DNA of 64,000 bases from Doryteuthis pealeii. Lineage: Eukaryota > Mollusca > Cephalopoda > Myopsida > Loliginidae. Positions within the stretch are counted from its first letter, which is position 1. Each line of letters opens with the position of its first letter. Where the stretch lies: positions 44,962,865 through 45,026,864 of the forward strand of contig CM042156.1 in assembly GCA_023376005.1 (NCBI GenBank), written 5' to 3'. The translations under genes and the position numbers were made by a program. Positions 52,861 through 63,910 of the stretch are shown in pieces. The notes under the pieces are model-generated. The model was given only the letters and a program-made list of their open reading frames with translations, had not been told where the DNA came from and did no database searches.

Positions 52861-53119
52861 ACTTATAGGCAAGCGTAGATTAGTCCAACATAAATTTTCA
52901 AAGTTGCAAATTATCAGGTATTATTAGACCCGTTGGAGGCTTGCTAAAAATAACAAATTCAATGTTATTTTACTTATTTTCAATGTTGCTACATACGTTG
53001 TTTGTTTGTTTGTATTAGCGCGCTTGCATGTAGCTAAAGCTTTCAAAATGCGATTTCTAAAATTTTCCCAAATGTTTCGACCATACTAACTGCCGAGAAC
53101 CCAAGCCAATTAGGCTACA

Positions 53120-53971
53120 GTCCCAGAGGCGAAAAGTGCTTTACTTTTTTAAAAATCCGTCGGATGTAAAAGATGACTCAATAATTTTTACGTAATGATT
53201 AAGATAAAATCCCAAAAAGAGTATACTTACTTTTTGCCCATAGGTTTCTTGGTTTCATATTAATTAATTAATTAAGTTTTAAATGAGTGAAATACGTAAA
53301 AGAAACTACTTAGCTCCGAAATAAAAATTAGCCAATGAGATTAGTAATTTTATCTGCCATTTTTATAATCAGCCAATTAGAACTGCAGTTACGAAACAAG
53401 CAGACGAAACTAAAATCCTTTTATATAAGATAAACGAAAAGTGTTTTTCCCTTTGAAAAAGTACAAAATCTCACAATTTGTAGAATATGTCGATAAATAG
53501 AAAAATTTGGAAGGTTGACAAACCTTAATTGTAAAAAATGATCTGTGAACAACTTGTTTTTAGACTAAAAAAAAAAGTTTAACTTTAAGATACGAACTAC
53601 TACAATGGTTGCTTTCGGTTGTCACTTTCCACAAACAATTTCATAACAATGACATGTCTACATCTGCATTGCTGTCTTTATAGGCCACAGTCCCAAAGCG
53701 ATTTTCGTTCAGTTCTGTCGGATGTAAAAGATTGATTAATGATTAAAATAAATTCACAAAAAGAGTATACTTTGAAAATAATGAATGGACTGAATACAAC
53801 TATATCAAATAGAATTTTTACGTAATGATTAAGATAAAATCACATAAAGAGTATACTTACTTTTCGCACATAGGTTTCTTGGTTTCATAATTAATTAATT
53901 AAGTTTTAAATGAGTAAAATACGTAAAAACAAACTACTTAACTCCGAAATAAAAGTTAGCCAATGAGATTT
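53120..53971. repeat. Direct segmental duplication, ~220-270 bp
   Basis: 53120-53341 and 53695-53971 share GTCGGATGTAAAAGAT, TTTTTACGTAATGATTAAGA, CATAGGTTTCTTGGTTTCAT and TTAGCCAATGAGATT. The second has ~60 bp of extra sequence (near 53762-53815). Class unknown. Confidence 0.85.
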
Positions 53972-54257
53972 GGGGAATGTGGTCTAAATGGTATTTTTAT
54001 CCACTACCACACAACACATTTCTTCACAGGATTCATGTAAGTTCCTGGCTTACCATTAAAAACTTTTGCAAATTCATATGAATTTTGGTGAGTACCAAAG
54101 ACCTTGAAAAATATAAATACATTAAAATGGAAAAAGATTTAAAGGTCAGTTTACAAAATAGTGTAAATGTTAATTTCTTCAAATTATAGATTGTAGCCTA
54201 TTAAAATAAATTATGCATTTTTGTGATTAAATAGTAATGTTTTATTTTCATTTAGGA

Positions 54258-54915
54258 TCCCCCTCACTATTGATAGACTTGTCATTAATCACGTTGAAGC
54301 ATACTCATTTTTGTCTGATAAGATAAAGCGAGAATTCTTTCAAACTGTAGACGTGTCAGTGCTACTGTAGGACTGCACCACTTGAAACGCTTGGACAAAA
54401 ATCTAGGTGAGAACTATACAAGTACGCTGTGTGCTGTCTCGAAAAAATCTTGGAAGCAGCATCTCACAAAAGAGCAGCTGTACAGCCACTAACCTCCTAT
54501 CACACAAACCATCCAAATTAGACGCAATACCGCCCGACGCCAACGTGAAAAAACAAACAAACATCAGTTCTTCATCACTGGCTTACATACCAGCGTTCCC
54601 AGAGGGAGGGTGGAATAGAGATAAACGAAATCAGCTACTTGTGTGATAGGAAGTTGGTGAAGCTAATTGTGCGATAGGAGGCTGGGAAAGAAAGGACGAA
54701 CTCGTATGTAACGTTCTCCCGTGGACACTTACACATAGACACATCAGTGTGGGTCGACCAGCGAACACCTACATCAATCAGCTCTCTGTGGATACTGATG
54801 CCGAGTGGAAGACCTGCCAGGAGCGATAACCAATTGAGAGAGGAGGGAGGGAGAAAGAGGGAGGAGTTATGGAAGTTTGTGCTGTTAGCCCAACCTGATA
54901 ATGATAATGTGACAT
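54258..54915 (+). pseudogene. RTE-type LINE 3' region, with insert
   Basis: SDKIKREFFQT..VSVLL then, frameshifted, NAWTKI and a SWKQHLTKEQLYSH-like reading; resumes at ~54655 to the GATGATAATG-type tail. 54555-54640 matches 52230-52300 (CTCACATACCAGCGTTCACA) and not the LINE. Strongly decayed. Confidence 0.7.
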
Positions 54916-54974
54916 ACTAGATGCCGTGTTGTGGACTTGCCAGGAGCAATGACCGATAGCGACGGAGAGAGGGA

Positions 54975-55005
54975 ATGTGTGTGTGTGTGTGAGAGAGAGA
55001 GAGAG
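54975..55005. repeat. (GT)n(GA)n microsatellite
   Basis: Short GT run followed by a GA run within a second partial RTE tail (54920-55050). Confidence 0.85.
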
Positions 55006-55118
55006 GAAAGAGAGGGTGAAGGGAATTCTTGCTGATGATAATGTGACAATTTTGGGACACCTGGTGAGAATCGAATACACTACACAGAAGTAATAGACTA
55101 CTTGTATATATATTTAAC

Positions 55119-55360
55119 AACCCCTCCGCACGAGCGGGATGTGACACACGATCAATTTCTCAAGCGGAATTCAACAGGTCTGAATTCAGAGCTTTTCTTC
55201 TCCTAGACTGGTTACCAGGCCTAGGTTAAAGAATGCAGACTGCTCTACTATTTTCCCATAGCTGGAGGAAGAGTATTTGGATGCATATCTTTCCCAATGA
55301 TATTAGCGTTATGTGAAATGCAAACAGCCTCATTCAGGATTTGACTAGACTACTTGTATA
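55119..55360 (-). mobile_element. SINE-A, reverse
   Basis: ACAACCCCTCCGCACGAGCG, CTTTTCTTCTCCTAGACTGG, ATAGCTGGAGGAAGAG and CAAACAGCCTCATTCAGG. Confidence 0.85.
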
Positions 55361-55525
55361 GATCGTTATCTATTACGTCATGATTAGGTGTCATTCTTAA
55401 ATGAATGCGGGAAGAGAAAAGAAAACAGTATCTTTTATGTCGTAGGCATTTACTAAACTTAGCTCGGTACAAGGTCAGAAGTATAGCCCTCATTGAGAAT
55501 CGAACTCACTAACAACGGTCTGTTA

Positions 55526-55690
55526 GTTTGGTTTGGTTTGTTTTGTTTTACGGCATATCAACCACAATGGTCATTTATGCCGACAAAGTTTTGAAATAAA
55601 TTCATTTTTAATGGATACTCAATTTTTTTTATAAACACCTTTTTAACCCATAGATGGAACCCTAACAGGTACTACCACTCCGGGTCATTT
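55526..55690 (-). mobile_element. Family C 3' part, reverse
   Basis: TTTGTTTTACGGCATATCAA to ACTACCACTCCGGGTC. Confidence 0.85.
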
Positions 55691-55699
55691 ATACTATAT

Positions 55700-56478
55700 A
55701 ATTGTGTATGAATTATTAGTATTAGATAAGAGAACTTGAAACCATATAACTGGGTGCAAACAAATGATTATTTGAGAATAGGAACAGTTACTTTAAACTA
55801 TATAATTGTGTATAACTCATTGATATTGACTAGGAATACTTGAAACCATATAACTGTGTGCAAACACATGATCATTTAAAAATACAGGGTGACCCCCCCA
55901 AAAAAAAAAAAAAAAAAAAAACAGAACCCATATTGTTTTGTTTTTTTTTGGTGGTGGGGGGGGCTGTATATATATATACTATTACCGATGCAGACTACCA
56001 GCACACACACAAAAAACAGAACCTAAATTCTGTTTTTTTTTGGGGGGGCACCCTGTAGGAATGGTTACTTTAAACCATATAATTGTGTATAAATTATTGG
56101 TATTAAATAGGAATACTTTAAACCATATAATGTGTATAAATTATTGTATTAAAATAGGAATACTTTAAACCATATAATTGTGTATAACTTATTAGTATTA
56201 ATAGGAATACTTTAAACCATATAATTGTGTATGAATTATTGGTATTAAATAGGAATACTTTAAACCATATAATTGTGTATGAATTATTGGTATTAAATAG
56301 GAATACTTTAAACCATATAATTGTGTATAAATTATTGGTATTAAATAGGAATACTTTAAACCATATAATTGTGTATAAATTATTGATATTAAACAGGAAT
56401 ACTTTAAACCATATAATTGTGTATAAATTATTGGTATTAAATAGGAATACTTTAAACCATATAACTGTGTGGAAACAA
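55700..56478. repeat. 48 bp satellite array
   Basis: Units of the form TTTAAACCATATAATTGTGT + AT(A/G)AATTATTGGTATTA + AATAGGAATAC. About six homogeneous units of 47-48 bp run from ~56060 to 56478; older divergent units lie before 55880. Because 48 is a multiple of three, frames on both strands give 16-residue repeats without biological meaning. Confidence 0.9.
55885..56055. mobile_element. Short MITE inserted in the satellite
   Basis: Ends CAGGGTGACCCCCCC and GGGGGGGCACCCTG with TA on both sides (55883-55884, 56056-56057). Subterminal AAAACAGAACCC resembles the foldback element at 33.92-34.36 kb. Age order is clear: satellite first, MITE second. Confidence 0.8.
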
Positions 56479-56639
56479 TAATAATTATTATAGATTATTA
56501 TAGACACTTAACGCTGAAAATGTAAATAGTTATGATTATAATCAAACATTTACAAATGAATTGAATTTCAGCATTAAATAACCTATAAGGAGTTGATATG
56601 CCCTAAATATACTAACCCATTTAAAACAAAACAAAAAGA

Positions 56640-56925
56640 AGAAGCATAGCTTAAATTTGACACGAAGCCAAAAGCATGGGGGTGTCTAGAACACCAAATT
56701 TTCTCTTGAGTATTTAATCTGCGAGACTAGCTTGCAACATTACAGCACGACAAAGTGCTCCTAACTTATTCAGCTTAGCTTAGATTTGGCACAAAGCCAG
56801 AAGCATGGGGCACCTAGAACATTGAACTCACTCTTGAGTATTTAATCTGCGAGAACATCTAGCAACGTTACAGCACGACTAAGTTCCTCCTAAATTCACT
56901 AAGCTTACCTTAGCGAGAGAGCTTA
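56640..56925 (-). mobile_element. SINE-E, two tandem copies
   Basis: GGCACAAAGCCAGAAGCATG-type tail, CTTGAGTATTTAATCTGCGA, then ACATTACAGCACGAC (box A reversed) occurs twice, ~125 bp apart. Confidence 0.7.
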
Positions 56926-57045
56926 TCTTTGATTGGACATAACAATCACGTGACGCACCCAGTAGTGTTGGCTTCCATATTTAACTGACATCTACAGACC
57001 TATTCGACGACAAGTCGACCAGAATTTATCACCGAGAGGATTGAT

Positions 57046-57226
57046 GGCTGGTTGCTTGGATTTTATGGCATGTCAACCCTTGTTGAGTTATTTTATTATG
57101 TTGAAGACGTCTTTATTTTATTCATTCTTATTGGGTATTTCCTTTTTTAAAAACTAATTTTTAAACTCATTTTTAATCTATTTAACCTGTGGATGGAACC
57201 CTAAAAGATACTACCACTCCGGGTCA
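57046..57226 (-). mobile_element. Divergent family C tail
   Basis: TGGATTTTATGGCATGTCAA to ACTACCACTCCGGGTC. It divides a third SINE-E copy (57228-57310) from the tandem pair. Confidence 0.75.
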
Positions 57227-57339
57227 CAGTATTTGATCTGCGAGACTAGCTTTCAATGTTACAGCACGACGAAGTGCTTTTAATTTACTTGGCTTAGTTT
57301 AGATCTGATATGCCATTAAAGGCGATGAGTCTGGTTTCT

Positions 57340-57991
57340 GGCTGGAATTAGGTGATCCGTTTGTATCTCATGATCCCCGGGCTCATTTTCTGGGTTTGGG
57401 CATGTAAGATTTGTTAGTATCGCTAAATTTTAACATATTGCATTGTTCCAAGCGGATCACCTGTTCCGCTCAGTCGTACCTGGTCTGTGTTACATTTATG
57501 CAAGTTTTCTGCATGCACAGTTTTCGCTTTAATATAATTAATCCTTATAGCATTATTTTGCACTGCAATAGAAATAGATTATTTCTGTTATCTCGATATC
57601 GGAGAAAATCTTTCTTTTTAATATCATCCTTGCTTTGTCTGCCAATCTCTGGCTGGTTGCATTGAAATTTTTAGCGCCTTACCAAATTTGTATCATTCTT
57701 TCTCGAGAACCTCTTTGTGCTGGGTTGCTATTACTATTATTTCACTCCTTGTGAAGCATTAGCTGATGGTCTTTCACTGGAGTCGAAGTGACAACAAGTC
57801 TCCCCAGATCTCCAGGACTCTTCTGAACATTCTTGCCGATTGCAGCAGTGCAATAGTCTGGATGGTCTCAATTCTTCCTCTGATTTCCAGGTCCTCAAGT
57901 TTTTTTTCCAAGCTTTTTGGGACATTTCCAAGTGCACCAATTACAATTAGTATCACTTTGACCCTCATATTCCGCAGCTGTATTATTATTA

Positions 57992-58025
<34 letters not shown>
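57340..58025 (-). pseudogene. R4/Dong-type LINE 3' end, old copy
   Basis: 57340-57560 aligns with the endonuclease part at 14.60-14.80 kb (TTAGGTGATCCGTTTG, GCGGATCACC). 57735-57980 aligns with the tail (CTGATGGTCTTTCACTGGAG, GGGACATTTCCAAGTGCACC) and ends in (TTA)n at 57975-58023. The stretch between is not matched. Multiple lesions. Confidence 0.75.
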
Positions 58026-58029
<4 letters not shown>

Positions 58030-58034
58030 CATCT

Positions 58035-58165
58035 TTCTGTGACTAACGTGATGGACAAAGGCCACATAGTAAGCGCGTTCGAAGTCCAGTCTCGTTATTA
58101 CGTTTACTTTAGGACTAATACCCGTGAGAAATATATGAATCACTCATCCCGTTCGTGACTAAACG
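58035..58165 (+). mobile_element. SINE-G head
   Basis: GTGACTAACGTGATGGAC, AGTAAGCGCGTTCGAAGTCC (box B) and TTTACTTTAGGACTAATACC. Confidence 0.7.
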
Positions 58166-58464
58166 AGGAGTCAGTGTTCTGAACATAGATATTATCTCGA
58201 CCGCTTTTTTTTTACTGACTCACTAAATTTCTATCTAATTTCTTAGTATCGTCTGCTCACGTGACTTTTTAATCCATTGAAAGCCACGTTCTCAAACGAC
58301 CTCGAGGTCATCACATGTCAATCAACTTAGATGACCCAACGGTTTTTTGCGATCTCTTTGAATTATTCTGCACTACCTGTCAAACAATAGATTCTCCCAA
58401 TCTATCATTTATCAGATAATGTTATATAATGAATAGGCGTAGCCTACTGTTTTTGTAGTGTAGA

Positions 58465-59110
58465 ATTGGAGTTACCTGTTGGCCGTGGGTGGCGATCTGT
58501 AATGCTTAAGGACGGAATCTGGTGGATGAGCAGTTCATGACATGCAACATTCTACTTTGGCCCTTACTTAGGCTAGTCGGGCTCAATCGGCTGGTCACGT
58601 CAATCCCTAGCACCTGTATGACATGTAATGCTTAAGGACGGAATCCTGGTGGCTGAGCAGTCCATTATATGCAACACTCTACTTTAACCCTTACTTAGGC
58701 TAATCAGGCTCAGTCGGCTGGCCACGTCAAGCCCTAGCACCTATATGATTTTCCCAATCCTATTGACCATATGGTAAATTCCAAACCCCTTTTTATCATA
58801 TGTGCTAGAAGACGGTGGATGAGGGTCTTAGTGTCCTGGGTATGACATTGAACTGCATCTAATGGCAACGTTTCAATTTTGGAGCTCTGGGGCGAGTGGA
58901 ATACCTCTTTATCGCCATTACTCCCAGGTCCACGCTGACCTGGAGTGGTAGTACCTGTTAGGTTCCCATCTATGGGTTAAATAGAAAAATGTGTTTAAAA
59001 AATTGAGTTTAATAAAATGTTGAATACCCATTTGGCATGAATAAAACAAAATGTCTTCGGCATGAAATTGCTCGACACGGGTTGACATACCGTAAAAATC
59101 CAACCAACCA
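58465..59110 (+). mobile_element. Family C with internal ~125 bp duplication
   Basis: GTAATGCTTAAGGACGGAATC occurs at 58498 and 58624, each followed by GAGCAGT..AT..ATGCAAC and the CGGCTGG..ACGTCAA block. Ends in GTTGACATACCGTAAAAATC. Confidence 0.85.
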
Positions 59111-59524
59111 ACCAATCAACTAACTAACCATTGTTATGTATGTATTTCTATTCTGTTAAGTTTGTTCAGGAAATTAAATATCCTTGGTTATTGCTTCGTT
59201 GGGAATTTCTCTCGCATTTATTCTGTACGAGGAAACTATATTCAACCAACTACCGTTCCTCTCTACGTGTTTTTATTTTATTTCCTTCTATTTTTGTTAT
59301 GTGTTTTCCTCTAAATGTTCTTCTAATTCGTCAGTTTTCATGTTTTAAGTTCTTTTTTCTTAAATTCGAAGACCATTATCAACGCATGCTTGCACCTACT
59401 GCATAATTATCGTAAGCTTAAATGATTCCACTACCTCGATTCAACTGTACCTTTTAACCAATGAAAGGAGTGTTGAATTTGTAGCTTCTATTAAGCTATG
59501 ATTTTCATTAAATTATTTTTTTTA

Positions 59525-59900
59525 AGAGAGAGAGAGAGAGGGGGAAGGTAGACAGACAGGACAATAAGACTGAGACAGAGAGATACATAGAAGGAGCGAT
59601 GAGAGAGAGAGGGGAGGGAGACAGGCAGACAAGCAGAGAAAAGAGTGTATTTGTCGCATACCCAATTGACAAGAACGTGAGGTCAGCCGAAGCTGATGGG
59701 TGTCGAGTCGGCAGGGGGCAGCAGGTATTGCCTGGAGGGATAGTCCCCTGGGATCGACGCTATTATTTGTACTTTAACCCGCTCCAATGGCCGAAGCACA
59801 CTGAACCCCCTAGATGGGACAGGGAAAGAAATAGAGAGAGCGAGAGAGCGTGAGAGTGAAAGTGAGAAGGTAAGAGAAAGTGACAGAGACAGAGACAGAC
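59525..59900. repeat. Purine-rich (GA)n region with a family F piece
   Basis: GA-rich stretches 59525-59640 and 59820-59900 enclose a GC-rich family F fragment (59690-59815, reverse of GATCCCAGGGGGCTATCC with CCGAAGC..ACTG). Confidence 0.75.
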
Positions 59901-60074
59901 TGACTATCTATAAAACTCACAATAAAAACCCACTAAATTTTGCCAACTATATAATATATAAGAAAAATATATCCTAAAATCAACTTAAATTCATCAACAG
60001 ATTCATTAACTTCACAACTAAAACTTTTTAAAATATTATAAGTAAATCTTCCCCTCTCCTCTTCCTCCCTCCTC

Positions 60075-60660
60075 TTCTCCTCCTCCTCCTCATCAAGTCG
60101 TGCTGGTTGCACGGATTTCCTTGACTCTCTCTTGACATTCGTCCCTATCAATCATCATTGTCGATAGGCGCCTAGAATTCATCCAGGGTCCACACACAGC
60201 CGATAAATGTAAGTCCTTGCTGGTCGACATACTCTGGTGTGTTCATGTGTAGTAGTCCACAGGAGAACGTCGTCTATGAGTTCATCCCTGCTCCTCCAAC
60301 CAGAATGTCTTCTTACTCGGATGGTTTGTGTGATAGGAGGTAAGTGGCCGTACAGCTGCTTTTTGTGCGGTGCTGCTTCCAGGATTTGTTTAAAACAACA
60401 CACAGCTTCTTTGTGTAGATCTCATATAGCTTTTTCCCCAAGCACTTTCCTATAGTCCAGCTGGTGCAGCCATACAATAGTACTGACACGGTTAAGCTTG
60501 GAAGAATTCCCGTTTTATTTTATCAGAGAGATCGGATGGTTGAAAATAGCAATCCATGCCCTTCCTATGCGTATGTAGACATCGCTTTCCCTAGATGAGA
60601 TATTGCTACCGAGGTATGTGGAATGGGTCTACTAATTTCAAAGGCTTGCCATTTAGTATG
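60075..60660 (-). pseudogene. RTE-type LINE 3' region, longest minus copy
   Basis: The minus strand reads ILEAAPHKKQLYGHLPPITQ, TIRVRRHSGWRSRDELIDDV and LLWTTTHEHTRVCRPARTYI. It then reaches a (GAGGA)-rich end in place of the usual ATG tail. The upstream block near 60640 matches the LNGKPLKLVD motif. Frameshifts are frequent. Confidence 0.8.
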
Positions 60661-60974
60661 GAAATGGTACCATCTTTTTAAAAACGCACGAACCCCTTTT
60701 TATCTGATTTCCCGCAGAGACCAACCAACCAACCAACCAACCACTTACTGCCTGTTCCAGTATAAGAATGAAAACCAGTGCCATTTTGTCGATGTTTATT
60801 TTCATATTTCCGGAACAGCAAGTCTACGAAAAAAGTTAAGAAAAATTCTGAAAACCTTTCTTAAATTCTTTTGTTTTCCATATAATTTAATAATATAGAA
60901 AAATTCCATTTTATAGATAAGATTGTCGCATCTTTCACTAAAATGGGTTCTATATTATCTTAAATTTTATAATT

Positions 60975-61206
60975 GTGGAGGTGTGTGGTGTAATGGTTAC
61001 CGTCGTGAGAAATGGACACCATAACATGAGTTCAAACCCTGACAGGGCTGTTTGCATTTCACATAGCGTTAATACCCTTGGAAAAGGTATGGATCCAACT
61101 ATTCTTCCCCTATCCCAGCTATGTGTAAATAGTAGGGTAGAGTGTGCTCTTTAACCTTGGTATGGAAACCAGTCTAGGAAAAGGAAAACTCTGAATTCAA
61201 ACCTCA
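60975..61206 (+). mobile_element. SINE-A, forward
   Basis: GGAGGTGTGTGGTGTAATGG (box A) and GAGTTCAAACCCTG (box B), body to ACTCTGAATTCAAACCTC. Confidence 0.85.
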
Positions 61207-61208
61207 AA

Positions 61209-61305
61209 TTTGGCAAGGGTATTAACGCTGTGAAATTCAACCAGCCTCGTCCAGAATTTGAACTTGTGTATTCGTAGCTATTTCCTCTGATGATAAACAT
61301 TACAC
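61209..61305 (-). mobile_element. SINE-A head part, reverse
   Basis: TTGGCAAGGGTATTAACG, TTTGAACTTG (box B) and AAACATTACACGG (box A). It forms an inverted pair with 60975-61206. Confidence 0.75.
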
Positions 61306-61329
61306 GGATGTCGCCAATACAATTTGTCA

Positions 61330-61400
61330 GTATGCTCAAACTGTTGCACGATTCACAGTTTGTAATTTTTCCCACCCAATCATGTCTGCTTTTGTATTTC
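61330..61400 (-). pseudogene. R4/Dong-type LINE piece
   Basis: TTTTTCCCACCCAATCATGT then CTTTTGTATTTC aligns with 14.74-14.78 kb. Confidence 0.55.
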
Positions 61401-61649
61401 TTTTGTGTCGGTTTTTCTGCATCCGATTATTTGATTGTTTCGTTTATCTTTCCACAATAAACTCGCTTTCGCATGTGTATCATCGATTTCAAGTTTTTCA
61501 TAATTAGTTCAGATGGTGTTATTTTGTTCTGCTATTAACAGAGATTCTATTTTTCTAAATTTCCCTGGTGTCTTCGAGTCTCTGTAATCTCAAGACACAA
61601 CTTTTCTTCTGAATTATCCATATAGTTTTTCTTCCCATTTTTATTTTTT

Positions 61650-61848
61650 ACGGTCAAGTTATGCTAAAAGCCACGGTTCCCGCTAGAGCGCTTAAGTTAA
61701 GCAGCGATGAGCCTATTCAATACTTAATTGGCTGACCACTTAAGCAGCAGCAGGTACTATAAGCAACCTGAGCCCTTTGTTTCTCAAAATGAAGATTCAA
61801 CATTAAAAATGACCCAAAAGAGGGTTGATATACGGTAAAACAACCGAC
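61650..61848 (+). mobile_element. 5S rRNA-derived SINE, best copy
   Basis: Head ACGGTCAAGTTATGCTAAAA, CCACGGTTCCCGCTAGAGCG, AAGTTAAGCAGCGATGAGCC, ACTTAATTGGCTGACCAC and AGGTACTATAAGCAACC corresponds in order and spacing to a full 5S rRNA gene, box A to box C included. The non-5S part follows (CTGAGCCCTTTGTTTCTCAA, AATGACCC), then GGGTTGATATACGGTAAAAC. Too diverged to be a working 5S gene. Confidence 0.85.
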
Positions 61849-61999
61849 CATTTTTGTGTTCTATTTTTTAAAATTATTGTTTTCCTGTTTTTCCTTATGT
61901 TAATTTCGTTATTATTGTTCGTACTGGATCCTGTAATTAATTTTTCTTTGCTCTTTTTGTGCATTACTCCTGAACTTCCCCTGAATTGTTGCATCCATG

Positions 62000-62342
62000 C
62001 AATCCTCAATACTTCTTCTTGTTCTTGTTCTTCTCCTTCTTCTTCTTGTTCTTCTTTTTCTTGTTCTTCTTTTTGTTCTCTTGTTCTTGTTCTTGTTCTT
62101 GTTCTTGTTCTTCTTCTTCTTTTTTCGTTCCTTCTTGTTCTTCTCCTTCTTTTCTTGTTCTTCTGTTCTTCTTGTTCTTCTCCTTGTTCTTGTCTTCTGT
62201 TCTTGTTCTTCTTTCTTTTCTTGTTCTTTCCTTGTTCTTTTCTTCTTTCTTGTTCTTGTTCTTCTTGTTCTTTTTCTTTTCTTTTCTTCTTTCCTTGTTC
62301 TTCTTCTTGTTCTTTTTTTCTTGTTCTTCTTCTTGTTCTTCT
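62000..62342. repeat. Long (TTCTTG/TTC)n pyrimidine tract
   Basis: TTCTTG, TTCTTC and related units over ~340 bp. Long frames on both strands (Ser/Cys/Leu or Arg/Lys/Glu-rich) arise from the repeat. Strong purine/pyrimidine asymmetry could allow triplex DNA. Confidence 0.95.
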
Positions 62343-62404
62343 CACATAGAGCTTGTCTGTCATGATTTGGGTTTAAGACTTTGTGAATCTTCGTCAATTT
62401 CCTT

Positions 62405-62505
62405 GTTCTATGTACTGTAAGCAATCCGAGTCCTTTGTTTATCAAAATACATTTAATGAATCGAAAAGGGTTAATATACCGAAAAACCATCCAACCAACA
62501 GAATT
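62405..62505 (+). mobile_element. 5S-SINE 3' part
   Basis: TATGTACTGTAAGCAATCCG then AGTCCTTTGTTTATCAAAAT and GGGTTAATATACCGAAAAAC. Starts at the last bases of the 5S-like head. Confidence 0.75.
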
Positions 62506-62664
62506 TGTTCTATGATCCTTGTTTTTTATTCTCTCTCTTGTCCAATTCAAGGAGGGTCCAGAGTATATTACAAAGGAGGCTACCCAGGCATTTATTCCTT
62601 TGATTAGACATCTGCTGCAATGTTTTGTTTTATGAAGTTATTTTGTTATATCATTCTTTGTGAG

Positions 62665-62880
62665 TTTTTCCACAACAGTCGAATTGATGAACTTTCACTG
62701 GAGTTTAAGTGACAAGTCTCTTCAGGTCTCCAGAACTCTTTTGTATCACCGTCACCCTCGTTTTCCACAGCTTTATTTTATTTTATTTTATTTTTTGTTT
62801 TTTTGGCATGGTCGAGTCCAAGTATTGTCTATCTTTTCGTTTTCTTTCATTTTCACTATGGTCGGCTACTACTTATTATT
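62665..62880 (-). pseudogene. R4/Dong-type LINE tail
   Basis: TGATGAACTTTCACTGGAGT, TCTTCAGGTCTCCAG and TGGCATGGTCGAGTCCAAGT. Flanked by a (TTA)/(GTA) array on its 5' side (right). Confidence 0.7.
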
Positions 62881-63280
62881 ATTATTATTAGTTAGTAGTA
62901 GTAGTAGTGTAGTATCATAAGTATATTATTATTAGTAGTAGTAGTATCATAAGTATTATTTATTATTAGTATAGTAGTTAGTATTATTAGTAGTAGTATA
63001 TTATTATTATTAGTAGTAGTAGTTGTGGTATCATAAGTATTATTAGTATTATTTTATTAGTAGTAGTATATTACATTATTATTAGTAGTAGTTGTGGTAT
63101 CATAAGTATTATTATTATTATTAGTAGTAGTAGTAGTAGTAGTATTATAATTATTATTAGTAGTAGTAATAGTTGTAGTATCATAAGTATTATTATCATT
63201 ATTAGTAGTAGTAGTATCATAAGTATTATTATCATTATTATTATTATTAGTAGTAGTAGTTGTAGAAGAAGATGATTAAT
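62872..63280. repeat. (TTA)n/(GTA)n array with higher-order units
   Basis: TTATTA and GTAGTA blocks alternate with repeated ATCATAAGTATTATTA segments over ~400 bp. Confidence 0.95.
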
Positions 63281-63419
63281 AAAATAAGACATGAATGCAT
63301 GTGCTGGAATGTTATGTCCTGTCATCACCCCAGATAAATAATGGACAATTCCGTTTTGATTTTATGGAAAGAAAAAGAACATTATACTCATCACAGAGAA
63401 AAAAAGCAACTATAATATG

Positions 63420-63575
63420 AAAGAAGGAAAAGAAAGGAAAGGAAGGCAGAGGGAGAAAGCTAGACGCGAGGAGCTTACTATCTCCTTCAATGTAATGGAA
63501 AAAAGGAAGAAGGAAAGGAGTAGAAAGAGGAGAGAGAGAGAGGGGGGGAGAGAAAGAGAATTGAGTAAAAGAAAG
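63420..63575. repeat. Purine-rich region
   Basis: GAAAGGAA-type and GA repeats. Confidence 0.85.
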
Positions 63576-63739
63576 GAATAACTTTTATTTTGAAAACACT
63601 ATTTGAAAGTTTATTTTTAAACAAAATTGAACTGATATTTCATAAATAAACTCTCCCAAAAGTTAGCAGATTTTTACTTATTATTTGTATCAGATAGAAA
63701 TACTTGCAATCCTATCAACTTCCGGTTACCGTTAGATAC

Positions 63740-63910
63740 ATACAGTCTTTTCCACACCAATAGTAACTGATAGCCTTCCTCCTCAACTCTTCAGGACTCT
63801 TCTAGATAGGGTTCTATGACTGTTATCACCTTGCCTTCATGTTCCATAAAACCTTCATCTCTCTAGCAAGGTCCAGGTATTTATCCTGTTTTTTGTTTTC
63901 CTTTTTGTAC
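63740..63910 (-). pseudogene. R4/Dong-type LINE tail
   Basis: ACCAATAGTAACTGATAGCC, CTTCAGGACTCTTC and CTCTAGCAAGGTCCAGGTAT align with 14.24-14.49 kb, with a central deletion. Confidence 0.65.

Noticed and set aside
56118..56507. Protein-like 16-residue repeats on both strands
   Set aside because: The 48 bp satellite unit is divisible by three, so repeats in frame are expected without selection.
61650..61765. Functional 5S rRNA gene
   Set aside because: Many changes from the conserved 5S, no T-run terminator at the right place, and a SINE body and tail attached.
61803..62550. Long Arg/Lys/Glu-rich (minus) and Ser/Cys/Leu-rich (plus) frames
   Set aside because: Produced by the TTCTTG/TTC repeat; several frames are open on both strands at once.
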